The notes under the pieces are model-generated. The model saw only the letters and a list, made by a program, of their open reading frames with translations, had not been told where the DNA came from and searched no databases. From the NCBI RefSeq assembly GCF_004358675.1, contig NZ_SMZO01000032.1:1-42323 (forward strand): a stretch of DNA of 42,323 bases, given 5' to 3'. Shown piece after piece: positions 1-10,723 of this stretch. The position numbers and the translations under genes are program-made. Each line of letters starts with the position of its first letter. Position 1 is the first letter of the stretch. Source of the stretch: Meridianimarinicoccus aquatilis. Its GTDB lineage: Bacteria > Pseudomonadota > Alphaproteobacteria > Rhodobacterales > Rhodobacteraceae.

Positions 1-1734
<1,734 letters not shown>

Positions 1735-1750
1735 TTAAGCTAACGATGCA

Positions 1751-2464
1751 TCATGCTTGCAGGGCGATAGGCTCCGCACCGGTGTCAACCTCAGGGTCGC
1801 GCAGCACATAGCCACGGCCCCATACTGTTTCGATATTGTTCTCGCCGTCTGTCGCTTGGCTGAGCTTCTTACGCAGCTTGCATATGAAAACATCAATGAT
1901 CTTTAGCTCTGGCTCATCCATGCCGCCGTAAAGATGGTTCAGGAACATCTCTTTGGTCAAAGTTGTCCCTTTGCGCAAAGAAAGAAGCTCGAGCATCTGG
2001 TACTCTTTCCCTGTCAAGTGCACCGGGCTTCCGCCCACACTTACGGTTTTCGTGTCCAGATTAACGACGACCTTGCCGGTCCGGATCAACGACTGTGAAT
2101 GTCCCTTGGAGCGCCGGATGATAGCATGAATTCGCGCTATCAGTTCCTCGCGATGAAACGGCTTTGTCAGATAATCGTCGGCACCAGACCCGAACCCTTT
2201 GACTTTACTTTCCGTATCATCCTCACCGGTGAGGATCAGAACCGGCGTTTCAATCCGCGCCACCCGCAATTGCCGAAGCACTTCGTGACCGTTCATGTCC
2301 GGCAAATTCAGGTCGAGGAGGATGAGATCATAATCATAGAGCTTCGCCAGTTCCACGCCCTCCTCGCCAAGATCCGTGCAATACACGTTGAGGTTGGCAT
2401 GAGTAAGCATCAACTCGATACTCTTCGAGATTGTCGGATCATCCTCGACCAGCAGCACACGCAT
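1751..2464 (-). CDS. ctrA: Cell-cycle response regulator CtrA
   Basis: OmpR-type response regulator, the master regulator of cell cycle, motility and gene transfer agent expression in alphaproteobacteria. In Rhodobacterales it is usually non-essential and controls flagella, quorum-sensing-linked traits and GTA; that is family knowledge. The receiver domain (about residues 1-120) starts [10 protein letters not shown], has the acidic pocket ED at 7-8, phospho-acceptor Asp51 in [11 protein letters not shown] and the conserved Lys in LTKPF. The winged-helix domain follows ([13 protein letters not shown], then [13 protein letters not shown] and WGRGYVL). The ATG at 2464 was chosen over an upstream in-frame codon because it gives the canonical N-terminus and has GGAGAA six bases before it. 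Length, 237 residues, fits the family. The upstream region carries TTAA boxes, which suggests autoregulation. Confidence 0.97.
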   Translation of the reverse strand: MRVLLVEDDPTISKSIELMLTHANLNVYCTDLGEEGVELAKLYDYDLILLDLNLPDMNGHEVLRQLRVARIETPVLILTGEDDTESKVKGFGSGADDYLTKPFHREELIARIHAIIRRSKGHSQSLIRTGKVVVNLDTKTVSVGGSPVHLTGKEYQMLELLSLRKGTTLTKEMFLNHLYGGMDEPELKIIDVFICKLRKKLSQATDGENNIETVWGRGYVLRDPEVDTGAEPIALQA

Positions 2465-2496
2465 CTTTGTTCTCCACAAGTTCCTCGGGTTCACAG

Positions 2497-2530
2497 TTAA
2501 CGTGAAGGCGAGGTGTTAACCTGAGGTTAC
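2497..2530 (-). promoter_or_regulatory. Putative CtrA-binding boxes upstream of ctrA
   Basis: The sequence TTAA-CCTGAGG-TTAC at 2516-2530 matches the CtrA consensus TTAA-N7-TTAA with one mismatch in the last half-site. A further half-site GTTAACG sits at 2496-2502. They lie 33 to 66 bases upstream of the ctrA start, in the gap between sciP and ctrA. CtrA autoregulation is established in Caulobacter; here it is inferred from the motif. Confidence 0.55.
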
Positions 2531-2557
2531 TATGACTACAGGTTGAGGAAAAACAAC

Positions 2558-2836
2558 TTATAGTTGTCGATACTTTTGCAAAGATGTGGTTTTCAGAGCA
2601 TCTTCCCCGAAACGTTCCACGGAATTGCACCAGCTGTTGAACTCGTCCCGTGACAGGCCATAGCGCGTCAACGCCTCCTCTTGCGGAAGCAAACCATACT
2701 TCACAGCGTTCACAACCACTGCTTTGCGGCTTGCCACCCATCTGACCGTTTTTTCGGATGGTAGGTCTGCACGCGACAGGCAAGATCCATCTGGCAGGGT
2801 TACAATTCTTGGGCCATCAATTTTCTTTAGGTACAT
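2558..2836 (-). CDS. sciP: CtrA inhibitor SciP (DUF1153)
   Basis: Small helix-turn-helix protein of the DUF1153 family. In Caulobacter SciP binds CtrA and blocks transcription of CtrA-activated genes in newborn swarmer cells. Features seen: N-terminal [17 protein letters not shown], the [19 protein letters not shown] segment, then the HTH-like [17 protein letters not shown] and the C-terminal SLQKYRQL, matching the family layout at about 92 residues. The ATG at 2836 was preferred to the upstream GTG at 2845 because GAGGAG lies eight bases before the ATG and the family N-terminus is MY[LV]K. It is directly upstream of ctrA on the same strand with a 93-base gap containing the CtrA boxes, so inhibitor and target are physically linked. 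The assignment to the family is strong; the function in this organism is inferred. Confidence 0.9.
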   Translation of the reverse strand: MYLKKIDGPRIVTLPDGSCLSRADLPSEKTVRWVASRKAVVVNAVKYGLLPQEEALTRYGLSRDEFNSWCNSVERFGEDALKTTSLQKYRQL

Positions 2837-2922
2837 CAAACGCACTCCTCACTACACCGCCAACAGGGATGCCGGGAACGCGCTTAACGGGGTCTGAAAC
2901 GCACCTCTTGTTAATGCCTATG

Positions 2923-2945
2923 ATTTTCCTATATTTCTGGAAAAT
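2923..2945. repeat. 7-bp inverted repeat in the sciP-mnmA divergent region
   Basis: ATTTTCC at 2923-2929 and GGAAAAT at 2939-2945 are perfect inverted copies with a nine-base spacer. The element ends 28 bases before the mnmA start and could be an operator or a leader hairpin. There is no direct evidence for a role. Confidence 0.3.
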
Positions 2946-2973
2946 TCCCACTCTATCAGAGATCCGAGTCGCC

Positions 2974-4107
2974 ATGACGCAACCCTTGAATTCGCTGGGC
3001 TTTCCCAAGTTGCCGCAAGACACGCGCGTGGTTGTAGCCATGTCCGGCGGCGTGGACAGTTCCGTGGTTGCCGCACAATTGGCCGAAGAAGGATACGATG
3101 TCGTCGGCGTGACGCTCCAGCTTTACGACCATGGCGCCGCTCTGGCCAAAAAGGGGGCGTGTTGCGCCGGCCGAGACATACACGATGCCCGCCGTGTGGC
3201 CGAAGAGATGGGCTTCCCACACTACGTTCTCGACTACGAAAACACCTTCAAGGAAGCCGTGATTGACGAGTTTGCTGACAGCTATCTTGGTGGTGCGACA
3301 CCCGTGCCCTGCATCCGGTGCAACGAGCGGGTCAAGTTCAAGGATCTTCTTGAAACTGCTAAAGATCTTGACGCTGATTGCATGGCGACGGGCCACTATA
3401 TCCAGCGCAAAGTCGGCCCGCTTGGACCCGAACTTCACTGCGCGGCCGACGCGGTAAGGGATCAAAGCTATTTTCTGTTTTCCACTACCGCCGAGCAGTT
3501 GTCCTACCTACGGTTTCCCCTTGGTCATTTGCCATCAAAGCACGCCACCCGCGAGCTTGCCGCCCGTTATGGCCTGAGCGTTGCTGACAAGCCTGACAGT
3601 CAAGACATTTGCTTTGTCCCAAATGGTGATTATGCGAGCGTTATCAAAAAGCTACGCCCAAATGCCGCCGATCCCGGTGACATCGTAGACCAATCGGGCA
3701 AGGTTCTAGGGGCGCATGAAGGGGTCATTCACTACACCGTGGGCCAACGCAGAGGGCTTGGAATTGGTGGCTTGGACGAACCGTTATACGTGATCAAGCT
3801 AGATCCTGACGCCCGTCAGGTCGTGGTCGGCCCGAAGGAAGCGCTTGCCACGCGCATTATTACCATCAAAGAAATCAACTGGTTGGGCGATGGCGCGTTC
3901 GAAAAGGGCGCCCGCGAGATCACTGTGAAAGTGCGCTCCACACGGCCGCCTCGCCCTGCGATTTTGCGCCCGACCGGCGCGGCGACAGCCGAGGTAGAAC
4001 TGCTCACACCAGAAGAGGGGGTCAGCCCCGGACAGGCCTGCGTGTTCTATGAAGAGGGCGGCAGCCGGATCTTTGGTGGTGGCTGGATTGCGGGTGGACG
4101 CGGCTAG
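2974..4107 (+). CDS. mnmA: tRNA-specific 2-thiouridylase MnmA
   Basis: Installs the 2-thio group on the wobble uridine (U34) of tRNAs for Lys, Glu and Gln, using ATP and a sulfur-relay donor. The 377-residue protein has the PP-loop ATP site SGGVDSS at about 24-30, the first catalytic cysteine in [11 protein letters not shown] (Cys116 by position) and the second in DSQDICF (Cys213); both are intact. The C-terminal beta-barrel region follows ([12 protein letters not shown] and SPGQACVFY). The frame extends upstream to 2758, but that stretch overlaps sciP on the other strand and does not look like the family, so ATG 2974 ([10 protein letters not shown]) is chosen. It is transcribed divergently from sciP and converges on lpxB. 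Confidence 0.95.
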   Translation: MTQPLNSLGFPKLPQDTRVVVAMSGGVDSSVVAAQLAEEGYDVVGVTLQLYDHGAALAKKGACCAGRDIHDARRVAEEMGFPHYVLDYENTFKEAVIDEFADSYLGGATPVPCIRCNERVKFKDLLETAKDLDADCMATGHYIQRKVGPLGPELHCAADAVRDQSYFLFSTTAEQLSYLRFPLGHLPSKHATRELAARYGLSVADKPDSQDICFVPNGDYASVIKKLRPNAADPGDIVDQSGKVLGAHEGVIHYTVGQRRGLGIGGLDEPLYVIKLDPDARQVVVGPKEALATRIITIKEINWLGDGAFEKGAREITVKVRSTRPPRPAILRPTGAATAEVELLTPEEGVSPGQACVFYEEGGSRIFGGGWIAGGRG

Positions 4108-4268
4108 CCAACAGCCGACCAGAGCCCCACTGACCACTCTGTCATTTCCTCATTCAACACCGCCCAACGCGATGTCCGTTGCACACCAAATCGCTGTTTC
4201 GGTCAGCCGCAAAAAGCAGGCAGCCTTTTAACCTTATTCGAACAAGCGCGGCTTACACCGGCTGCATG

Positions 4269-5420
4269 TCAGGAATCGAGCCCGTTCAACACCGCCCGCG
4301 CTGCCCTAAGGCCGGGCGATTCGCCGCCACGGCCAAGCCGCTCCATGGTCAACTCACAGGCTCTTTGTTGCGCCGAAGGATCGTCAAGCACGCGCCCCAA
4401 GGCATTACACAGCGCGGTTGGCGTACATTTCTCACCCAAATATTCCGGCACGACCCGCGTCTCAGAGACCAAGTTCACCAGTGTCGCCGTATCGATCAAT
4501 GCCATCCGGCGCATGATCTGCGTGGTCAACCACGAAAGCTGATAGCCAATCACCATCGGCGTACCTGCCGCGGCCAATTCCAAAGACACGGTCCCCGACG
4601 CAGCGAGCGCGACATCAGCGGCTTTGAAGGCTGCGCGTTTTTGCTCAGGATCGTCCGCACCAATTATGTGCACGGGTATCCGCCAACTGGCCGCAGCTTC
4701 GGCAAGGATCGGCCCAACCCCCGGCGCAGCAGGCAGCACCACCTGCATGTTCGGCCGTTGCGTTGCTAGTTGCGCCAACGCCTCCCCGAATATGGGCATC
4801 AAGCGGTTCACCTCGGATCGGCGCGATCCAGGCAAAACAAGAACCAGGGGTGCATCCCCGACATGCAACGCAGCCCTCAATGCGTCGGCCTGAGCCCGCG
4901 TGGCTTGCGGCATGCCCACAACAGGGTGGCCAACGAAATCGCACCGCATACCAGCCGCCTCCATGTAGGGGGGCTCAAACGGTAGCAAAGCCAGCACTTG
5001 ATCAATCATGCGCGCCATCTTTACAGCGCGGCCCGGTCGCCATGCCCAAACCGAGGGGGCGACATAGTGAACAGTACGGATCGACGGGTCTTCGGCACGT
5101 ACAATTTTTGCCACGCGCAAACAAAAATCAGGACTGTCGATGCTGATTAGAACATCTGGTTTCTCGTCAAGAACCGCCTGCGCTGTTTGAGCGATGCGGC
5201 GTTTCAAATGTCGATACTTCGGCAGTACCTCTGCCAATCCCATCACCGACAGTTCCTCCATCGGGAACAGGCTCTCCATCCCCAACGCCTGCATCTGAAC
5301 ACCTGCCACGCCCTGCGCCTGCGTTCCCGGGGCCAATTCCCTCAGTCCGCTCAGCAGGGCTGCGCCAAGGGCATCTCCCGATGCTTCCCCTGCGATCATG
5401 AAGATACGCAGCCGGGTCAT
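4269..5420 (-). CDS. lpxB: Lipid-A-disaccharide synthase LpxB
   Basis: Condenses UDP-2,3-diacylglucosamine with lipid X to form the beta-1,6 disaccharide of lipid A, at the inner face of the cytoplasmic membrane. The 383-residue protein begins MTRLRIFMIAGEASGDALGA, the family signature, and includes SVWAWRPGRAVKMARMIDQVLALLPFE in the first Rossmann half and VLPGSRRSEVNRLMPIF plus ALAASGTVSLELAAAGTPMV in the nucleotide-sugar-binding half (each family-typical). The start codon overlaps the stop of lpxI in an ATGA, so the two are translationally coupled. It is the last gene of the long envelope operon. Confidence 0.96.
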   Translation of the reverse strand: MTRLRIFMIAGEASGDALGAALLSGLRELAPGTQAQGVAGVQMQALGMESLFPMEELSVMGLAEVLPKYRHLKRRIAQTAQAVLDEKPDVLISIDSPDFCLRVAKIVRAEDPSIRTVHYVAPSVWAWRPGRAVKMARMIDQVLALLPFEPPYMEAAGMRCDFVGHPVVGMPQATRAQADALRAALHVGDAPLVLVLPGSRRSEVNRLMPIFGEALAQLATQRPNMQVVLPAAPGVGPILAEAAASWRIPVHIIGADDPEQKRAAFKAADVALAASGTVSLELAAAGTPMVIGYQLSWLTTQIMRRMALIDTATLVNLVSETRVVPEYLGEKCTPTALCNALGRVLDDPSAQQRACELTMERLGRGGESPGLRAARAVLNGLDS

Positions 5421-6262
5421 ATTGCACCGTCGCCGGAACGGACCCAGATAAACAATCCTGCGGCGTCTGCGGCCGCAACAGTTGCCGCCCGATCAAGGAT
5501 CATGACGCCACCAGCCTCGATTACAATGCCTGACAACCCGGCGCGTGCAGCGCCCTCGACGGTCGAGGGGCCAATAACGGGAAGATCTACGCGGCGATCC
5601 TGCCCAAGTTTCGGCCCCTTGAACAACACGCCCCGCGCCCCGTTCGGATTGGGGCGGCACGCCCCGGCAACATCCGCCACATAGGCCAACATGGCGTCTG
5701 TTCCGGGGGCTGCTTCGACAGCCAGAGCCATCCCTTGAGCCACGACAGCTCCCTGCCCTACATCAGCGCCAGACAATGCAGCAACAATTTTCGCAGCCCG
5801 CGCAGCATCCTTGATGTCACGTTCCCCGGGCTTCGCCGCGGTCAGGACACCCCATTCTGGCAAAAGGTCAGGGCACATCTCATGCGCCGCTCGTACCTTG
5901 AAACCCTCACCTTCGAAAATATCCAGAACAACGCGCAATGTTGAATCGTCGCCACCTTGCATCGCTTTGAACAAACGCGGTGCAAGACGCACTGTTTTGA
6001 AATCAAACTTCGCCGGGTCAAGCTTCGGGCGCGCGACCCCCCCAGCAAAGACAAGATCAACGACCCCCTCAGCGCGAAGGGCTTTGAAAAGCCCGCCGAG
6101 CTTTTCAACCCGATAGGGTATCCGCAGATACTCTTGCGAGGTGATGGATACAAAGCCGTCCATTTCGGCCAAAACGACCGTCCGCCCCTGCGCCGTCAAT
6201 GTTCTCGCAAGGTAGTCAGGCAACAGCCCGCTGCCCGCCATGATACCGACCGGCCCTGACAT
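5417..6262 (-). CDS. lpxI: UDP-2,3-diacylglucosamine pyrophosphatase LpxI
   Basis: Hydrolyses UDP-2,3-diacylglucosamine to lipid X plus UMP, the step before LpxB. The protein belongs to the LpxI (formerly DUF1009) family rather than LpxH, which is usual in alphaproteobacteria. Seen: N-terminal GIMAGSGLLPDYLA, LVFAGGVARPKLDP near residue 75, VLTAAKPGERDIKDA near 140, and the C-terminal GPKLGQDRRVDLPVIGPSTV segment. At 281 residues it has the usual length. It starts four bases after the lpxA stop and overlaps lpxB by four bases, so lpxA, lpxI and lpxB form a tight lipid A unit. Confidence 0.95.
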   Translation of the reverse strand: MSGPVGIMAGSGLLPDYLARTLTAQGRTVVLAEMDGFVSITSQEYLRIPYRVEKLGGLFKALRAEGVVDLVFAGGVARPKLDPAKFDFKTVRLAPRLFKAMQGGDDSTLRVVLDIFEGEGFKVRAAHEMCPDLLPEWGVLTAAKPGERDIKDAARAAKIVAALSGADVGQGAVVAQGMALAVEAAPGTDAMLAYVADVAGACRPNPNGARGVLFKGPKLGQDRRVDLPVIGPSTVEGAARAGLSGIVIEAGGVMILDRAATVAAADAAGLFIWVRSGDGAI

Positions 6263-6266
6263 TGCG

Positions 6267-7064
6267 TCAGCGAGGGGTCAGAAAATGGCGACCGGTATCG
6301 GCCAGCAGGAAATCGACAATCTCCTGAACATAGGGGCTCTCTGTTTCCTCACCCAGTCGGCGGGCGCGCTCAATGAACGGCCCCTCTCCTTGCGCAAGCA
6401 TCTGAAACGCAGCACGGAGCGCGGTAATGTCAGAACGTTTGACACCTTTGCGTTTCAACCCGACCAGATTGAGCCCATCAAGCTCACCGCGCGGTGCCTG
6501 CACCAAGCCGTAAGGCATCACATCATTGGTCACCATTGTTACAGCCCCAATAATCGCCCCCCGGCCAATGCGGACAAACTGATGAATCCCGGCCAGACCG
6601 CCAATGATAACATCATCTGCGATGACACAATGACCCGCTAGCGCGGCCTGATTTGCAAGGATGACCCGATCACCGACTTGAACGTCATGGCCGACATGAG
6701 ACCCGGTCATGAATAACCCGTCATCCCCGACGCGCGTGATGCCGCCACCGCCCTCTGTGCCGGTGTTCATCGTTGCGCCTTCGCGGATGCGGTTGCGTTT
6801 GCCAACCACGAGACGGGTCTCTTCGCCTTTGAACTTCAGGTCCTGCGGAATTTCCCCCACAACAGCGCCGGGAAACACGACGCACCCTTCGCCCATATCC
6901 GTACGCCCGGTAACCACCACATGGCTTTTCACCTCGACATCATGGCCAAGTGAAACACCGCCGCCAATCAGACTGAAAGGGCCAACCCGCACCCGGTCGC
7001 CGATCACAGCGCCCGGTTCAATGACGGCGCTGGGGTGAATATCCGCCGTCGGGGAAATGCTCAT
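6267..7064 (-). CDS. lpxA: Acyl-ACP--UDP-N-acetylglucosamine O-acyltransferase LpxA
   Basis: First enzyme of lipid A synthesis: transfers a 3-hydroxyacyl chain from ACP to the 3-OH of UDP-GlcNAc. The 265-residue protein shows hexapeptide repeats of the left-handed beta helix through its first two thirds ([33 protein letters not shown]), the catalytic histidine in [12 protein letters not shown] (His126 by position), and a helical C-terminal part ([15 protein letters not shown]). The start overlaps the fabZ stop by four bases. Confidence 0.97.
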   Translation of the reverse strand: MSISPTADIHPSAVIEPGAVIGDRVRVGPFSLIGGGVSLGHDVEVKSHVVVTGRTDMGEGCVVFPGAVVGEIPQDLKFKGEETRLVVGKRNRIREGATMNTGTEGGGGITRVGDDGLFMTGSHVGHDVQVGDRVILANQAALAGHCVIADDVIIGGLAGIHQFVRIGRGAIIGAVTMVTNDVMPYGLVQAPRGELDGLNLVGLKRKGVKRSDITALRAAFQMLAQGEGPFIERARRLGEETESPYVQEIVDFLLADTGRHFLTPR

Positions 7065-7525
7065 CCGGCAGCGCCTTCCCGGTCAATCATGGCCATGAAT
7101 TCGCATTCGCACGCAACTTCGTCGCCAACCGTGGCTAGCCCTTTGAACTTCCAGACCTTACCGCCGCCGCGCAAAGCATCGACGCGCAATTCAAGCACGT
7201 CACCGGGCACCACCTTGCGGCGGAACCGGCATTTGTCGACGCCCATGAAATACACCACCGCGCCGCTATCAACCAGATCCAGTGAAAGTGACACCATCAA
7301 AGCAGACGTCTGCGCCAAGGCTTCGATGATCAGCACGCCGGGCAAAACGGGAAGCCCGGGAAAATGGCCGGAAAACTGAGGCTCGTTTACGGAAACGTTC
7401 TTGATACCAATCGCACTCTTTGAAGGAACGATATCGCGAACGCGATCAATCATCAAAAAGGGAAAGCGGTGCGGGATAGCCCGCTGGATCAATCCAATAT
7501 CGGCACTGGTGGGAATATCTGTCAT
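7061..7525 (-). CDS. fabZ: 3-hydroxyacyl-ACP dehydratase FabZ
   Basis: Dehydrates 3-hydroxyacyl-ACP in fatty acid elongation; it competes with LpxA for 3-hydroxyacyl-ACP, which explains why the two are neighbours. The hot-dog fold protein of 154 residues has [10 protein letters not shown] near 19-28, the catalytic His54 in [11 protein letters not shown] and Glu68 in IIEALAQTS. The frame is open 20 codons further upstream, but ATG 7525 ([11 protein letters not shown]) gives the normal family N-terminus. The gap to the skp stop is about 90 bases and holds no other gene; in many proteobacteria lpxD sits there. Confidence 0.96.
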   Translation of the reverse strand: MTDIPTSADIGLIQRAIPHRFPFLMIDRVRDIVPSKSAIGIKNVSVNEPQFSGHFPGLPVLPGVLIIEALAQTSALMVSLSLDLVDSGAVVYFMGVDKCRFRRKVVPGDVLELRVDALRGGGKVWKFKGLATVGDEVACECEFMAMIDREGAAG

Positions 7526-7614
7526 GATGGGTCCGGCTTTTTTGCTCTTGGTCTTCTGCGTAGCAATCCAGAGCTGGCGGCACAAGCGGCGCGTGATCTC
7601 AGCAGGCTTGAAGG

Positions 7615-8292
7615 TCAGTCGCCGTCTGGGCCCGTCGGCACAGATCCGGATGGGGCTTGTTGATCAGCTTGGCCAGACAGATCGTCGGTGGCTGGCAAAG
7701 AGGGTGATGGCCCTGTTCCGTCCCCTAGCCGTGCATTGATCTCGTCAATGGCGGCACTGGTGATGTCCACCCCGTCCACAGCGATCAAAACAGCGCCGCG
7801 ATCCAACAAAACCTGAGCCCCTCGCGCCCGAAGCAAGTCGGTCAGAACAGGACCAATTTCTGTCAAAAAGCGCGTACGATGATCGTCAAGCTGGATTTGA
7901 AGAGCCCGGCCCTTTCGATCTTGTTCTTCACGGATACCTTGAACTTTTCTGTCAAACGCATCCGCCAACAGCGCAAAGTCTGCGGCAGGAAGAGCCGCGC
8001 GTTTGTCGATCAAAGCACGCTCTTCGGCGATCAGTTCCGCCTCAATGCTGCGGTTTTCTGCGGCAAGTGCATCGCGGTCGCTTTCCAGATCGCGGGTCAC
8101 GCGTTGACCAAAATCCGATTGCAGAAACAGAGCCTCTTGGTCGAGTGTTGCAATACTCAGTCGCGCGCCGCCTTCGGCTTGTGCGCTCGCCATCTGCGGG
8201 GCGAAAGCCGAAAGCAGCACCAGCACGGCACCGAACCACGCATTTAGCCCATTAGAACCGCGTTGAGACCCGGAAATCGAACGTCCGCTCAT
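7615..8292 (-). CDS. skp: Periplasmic OmpH/Skp-type chaperone
   Basis: Predicted periplasmic chaperone that holds unfolded outer-membrane proteins for the BAM complex. The roughly 225-residue protein has a signal peptide (hydrophobic [18 protein letters not shown], probable cleavage after ASAQA), the OmpH start [20 protein letters not shown], a long charged coiled-coil section (about residues 65-140) and a C-terminal low-complexity Pro/Ser/Asp tail. ATG 8292 is preferred over 8298 because GGAAG is eight bases before it. The start lies inside the 3' end of bamA, which indicates coupling. The tail is longer than in enterobacterial Skp. Confidence 0.88.
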   Translation of the reverse strand: MSGRSISGSQRGSNGLNAWFGAVLVLLSAFAPQMASAQAEGGARLSIATLDQEALFLQSDFGQRVTRDLESDRDALAAENRSIEAELIAEERALIDKRAALPAADFALLADAFDRKVQGIREEQDRKGRALQIQLDDHRTRFLTEIGPVLTDLLRARGAQVLLDRGAVLIAVDGVDITSAAIDEINARLGDGTGPSPSLPATDDLSGQADQQAPSGSVPTGPDGD

Positions 8293-10594
8293 CGTCATAC
8301 TCTTCCTTTTCGAGGGCGCGCGTGAAGTCGAACCGCAGGGGACCGATGGGAGTTGTCCAGAAGATCGTGGCACCGATTACCTGGCGCAGGTGGAAATCAT
8401 CATCCACTTCGCCGCCCGTGCCCGCCGTATCGTCCAGGCCCCATATCGACCCGATGTCATAAAAGACGCCGCCACGGATACCATATTCTTCGGGCAGCCC
8501 GACGGGGAAATCAGCCTCAAGCGCCAGACCCACAGCGTAGTTACCGCCAAGCGCGTCTTCGTTTGTCGCGGCGGTATCGCGTGGACCAATGCCGTTCGCA
8601 GTGAAACCGCGAGCATAGTTGCGCCCACGATATCGGTCGATGACGCGACTATTGCCTTCGGTAAAGTTCAGGGCCGCCCCCCGCAAAGTTGCCGACAAGC
8701 CCACGTCTTCGTTCAGAACCTTGGTGTCGTATCCTGCCAGAGCCAGAGTTTCTACAAACTGAGTGTCGCCGCCCAAGCCGCCAAAATTCTGCCCAAACTC
8801 GAACCGATACCGCGTGTTGGGATCAAGCCCAACGCGCTGAGAGTTATAGGTATAGTTGTACCCAATGGATGACGTTACAAGCCGACCTTCCTCGCGCTGG
8901 ATGATTGCCGAAGACCCGTTATCACCCGGAATATCCGGGTCGCCCGATGAAACGTCACTGATCGTGTCACGTGAAAGACGATAGTTCAGCTCTAGCCGCC
9001 CATTGTCACTTACCGGGAAACTCAGAGACGGAAGGAAGCCCAACTCGTCCGTGTTGAAATCGGCGTTAAAATTGTTGGTGGAGCGGTAGTAAAGGCTCAG
9101 CGAGCCGGTCAAGTCACGCCCCAACAAGTTCGGCTCTGCAAAGGTCAGGGACGAGTTGCTGTTATCAATGCCCGCCGCCACAGACACATTCAGGAATTGC
9201 CCGCGCCCAAGGAAGTTCCGTTCGCTGAGCCCGACAGCAAACCCCAACCCTTCATCAAGTGAATAGCTACCGCCAAGTGTCAGCGACCCGGTGGGTTGTT
9301 CTTCGACATTGACGTCAACAATCACACGGTCCGGCGCGGTTCCCTCACGTGTTGTGACATCGGAATTTCCAAAAAATCCAAGCGACCGGATGCGTTCAGC
9401 GCTGTCCCTGATTTCGCGCGGATTGAATGGGTCACCTTCGACGACCCTAAACTGGCGACGGATCACCCGATCAAGCGTGGTTGAGTTGCCTTCAATGTCG
9501 ATCCGCTCAACCAAAATGCGCGGGCCTCTCGTCAGATTGAAAGCCACATCAAGTGTTAGATCGCGGTTGTTGCGTTCAATGACAGGATCGGCGCGGATGA
9601 AATCCAATCCCAATTCGATCGATTCCCGTTCAAGCCGCGCAATCGTGTCTTCAATCCGCGTCGGTGAATAGGTCTGGCCAGTTCGTGCGCGGACAACTCT
9701 TTCAAATGCCGCAACATCCAAGCCCGGTACATCAGTCGTGACCGAAATCTCACCCAGCTTGAACCTTTGCCCTTCTTGCACGTTGAACGTCAGAAAGAAC
9801 GCATCGCGTTCGCGCGAAAACTCTGGCGTGACCGACAGAACCTGAAAGTCGATGAAGCCGCGGGATCGGTAAAAATCAGTCAGCACCTGACGATCAAACT
9901 GAATCCGGTCTTCGATAAAGGTATCGCGGCGGATGAGTTGACGAAAAATACCGGCCTGTTTGGTGCTGAGGGCTTGGCGCAACCTGCGATCCGAATAGCT
10001 GCGGTTGCCGACAAATCCGATACGCTCCACTTCGATCACAGCGGCCTCGGTGACTTCAAACACAAGATCCACGCGGTTCTGGCTTCGCTGAATGATCTTT
10101 GGTGTCACAGTCGCGGCGAGCCGACCCGCTTGAAAATACGCATCCGTGATTGCCCGGGCATCTGTGATGACTGTGGATGGGCTGTAAACGCGGCGGGGCT
10201 GCGATGTGATCAGCCCTTCCAACACATCATCATTAAGTCTGCGGTTCCCCTCGATGCTGATGCGGTTAATCGTTGGAAATTCCTGAACTTCGATGATCAG
10301 GTTGCCACGTGCCGGGGTCACCTCCACGCTTTCGAATAGACCGGACGAAAGCAAACGCTGCTTGGCGGCGTTGACCTGGCCCGCCGTGACCGGGGTCCCT
10401 GTCTCGATACCCGCGTAGGTCAGCACGGTGCTGGTTTCGATGCGTTGGTTCCCCCGCACTTCGATCTGGTTCAAAACCGCTTGCGCGATGGCCGCAGGAC
10501 CGACCCACAGAATGCAAAGCGCAAAAAACGCCGTGCGTCCTGCTTTTGCTGTCTGGTTCAAGCCCGCTTTCGCGAGCGCCTGTCGCTTGATCAT
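8252..10594 (-). CDS. bamA: Outer membrane protein assembly factor BamA
   Basis: Core of the BAM complex that inserts beta-barrel proteins into the outer membrane. The 780-residue precursor has a signal peptide (FFALCILWVGPAAIAQA), five POTRA domains (about residues 40-430; the first begins LNQIEVRGNQRIETSTV, others include RIGFVGNRSYSD and RIDIEGNSTTLDRVIRR), and the C-terminal 16-strand barrel with the lid/RGF-type region (RYRGRNYARGF) and a terminal phenylalanine. It lies between rseP and skp, as in many proteobacteria. ATG 10594 follows an AGGCGG stretch. Confidence 0.97.
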   Translation of the reverse strand: MIKRQALAKAGLNQTAKAGRTAFFALCILWVGPAAIAQAVLNQIEVRGNQRIETSTVLTYAGIETGTPVTAGQVNAAKQRLLSSGLFESVEVTPARGNLIIEVQEFPTINRISIEGNRRLNDDVLEGLITSQPRRVYSPSTVITDARAITDAYFQAGRLAATVTPKIIQRSQNRVDLVFEVTEAAVIEVERIGFVGNRSYSDRRLRQALSTKQAGIFRQLIRRDTFIEDRIQFDRQVLTDFYRSRGFIDFQVLSVTPEFSRERDAFFLTFNVQEGQRFKLGEISVTTDVPGLDVAAFERVVRARTGQTYSPTRIEDTIARLERESIELGLDFIRADPVIERNNRDLTLDVAFNLTRGPRILVERIDIEGNSTTLDRVIRRQFRVVEGDPFNPREIRDSAERIRSLGFFGNSDVTTREGTAPDRVIVDVNVEEQPTGSLTLGGSYSLDEGLGFAVGLSERNFLGRGQFLNVSVAAGIDNSNSSLTFAEPNLLGRDLTGSLSLYYRSTNNFNADFNTDELGFLPSLSFPVSDNGRLELNYRLSRDTISDVSSGDPDIPGDNGSSAIIQREEGRLVTSSIGYNYTYNSQRVGLDPNTRYRFEFGQNFGGLGGDTQFVETLALAGYDTKVLNEDVGLSATLRGAALNFTEGNSRVIDRYRGRNYARGFTANGIGPRDTAATNEDALGGNYAVGLALEADFPVGLPEEYGIRGGVFYDIGSIWGLDDTAGTGGEVDDDFHLRQVIGATIFWTTPIGPLRFDFTRALEKEEYDDERTFDFRVSTRF

Positions 10595-10639
10595 CCGCCT
10601 GCCCTTTCGCCCCGCCCGGCTTAGCCGGCCTTTTCACCG

Positions 10640-10668
10640 GGGTTAGTCGGGCAAGCCGCGGTTGTCAA
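10640..10668 (-). promoter_or_regulatory. Possible promoter upstream of bamA
   Basis: On the minus strand a perfect TTGACA (plus-strand 10663-10668) is followed after 17 bases by TAACCC (10640-10645). The minus 35 box is consensus but the minus 10 box is weak. It lies in the 129-base gap between rseP and bamA and could give bamA its own transcription within the operon. Confidence 0.3.
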
Positions 10669-10723
10669 AATCGCATTGCCACCACGCGTCGCTTTTCACC
10701 TTTGTTGAGGCATGCAAAGCGCA

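Noticed and set aside
4108-4268. Terminator between mnmA and lpxB
   Set aside because: The only pairing is about five A-T rich pairs; not convincing.
9767-10339. 190-codon plus-strand frame opposite bamA
   Set aside because: Shadow of bamA POTRA region; no family features.
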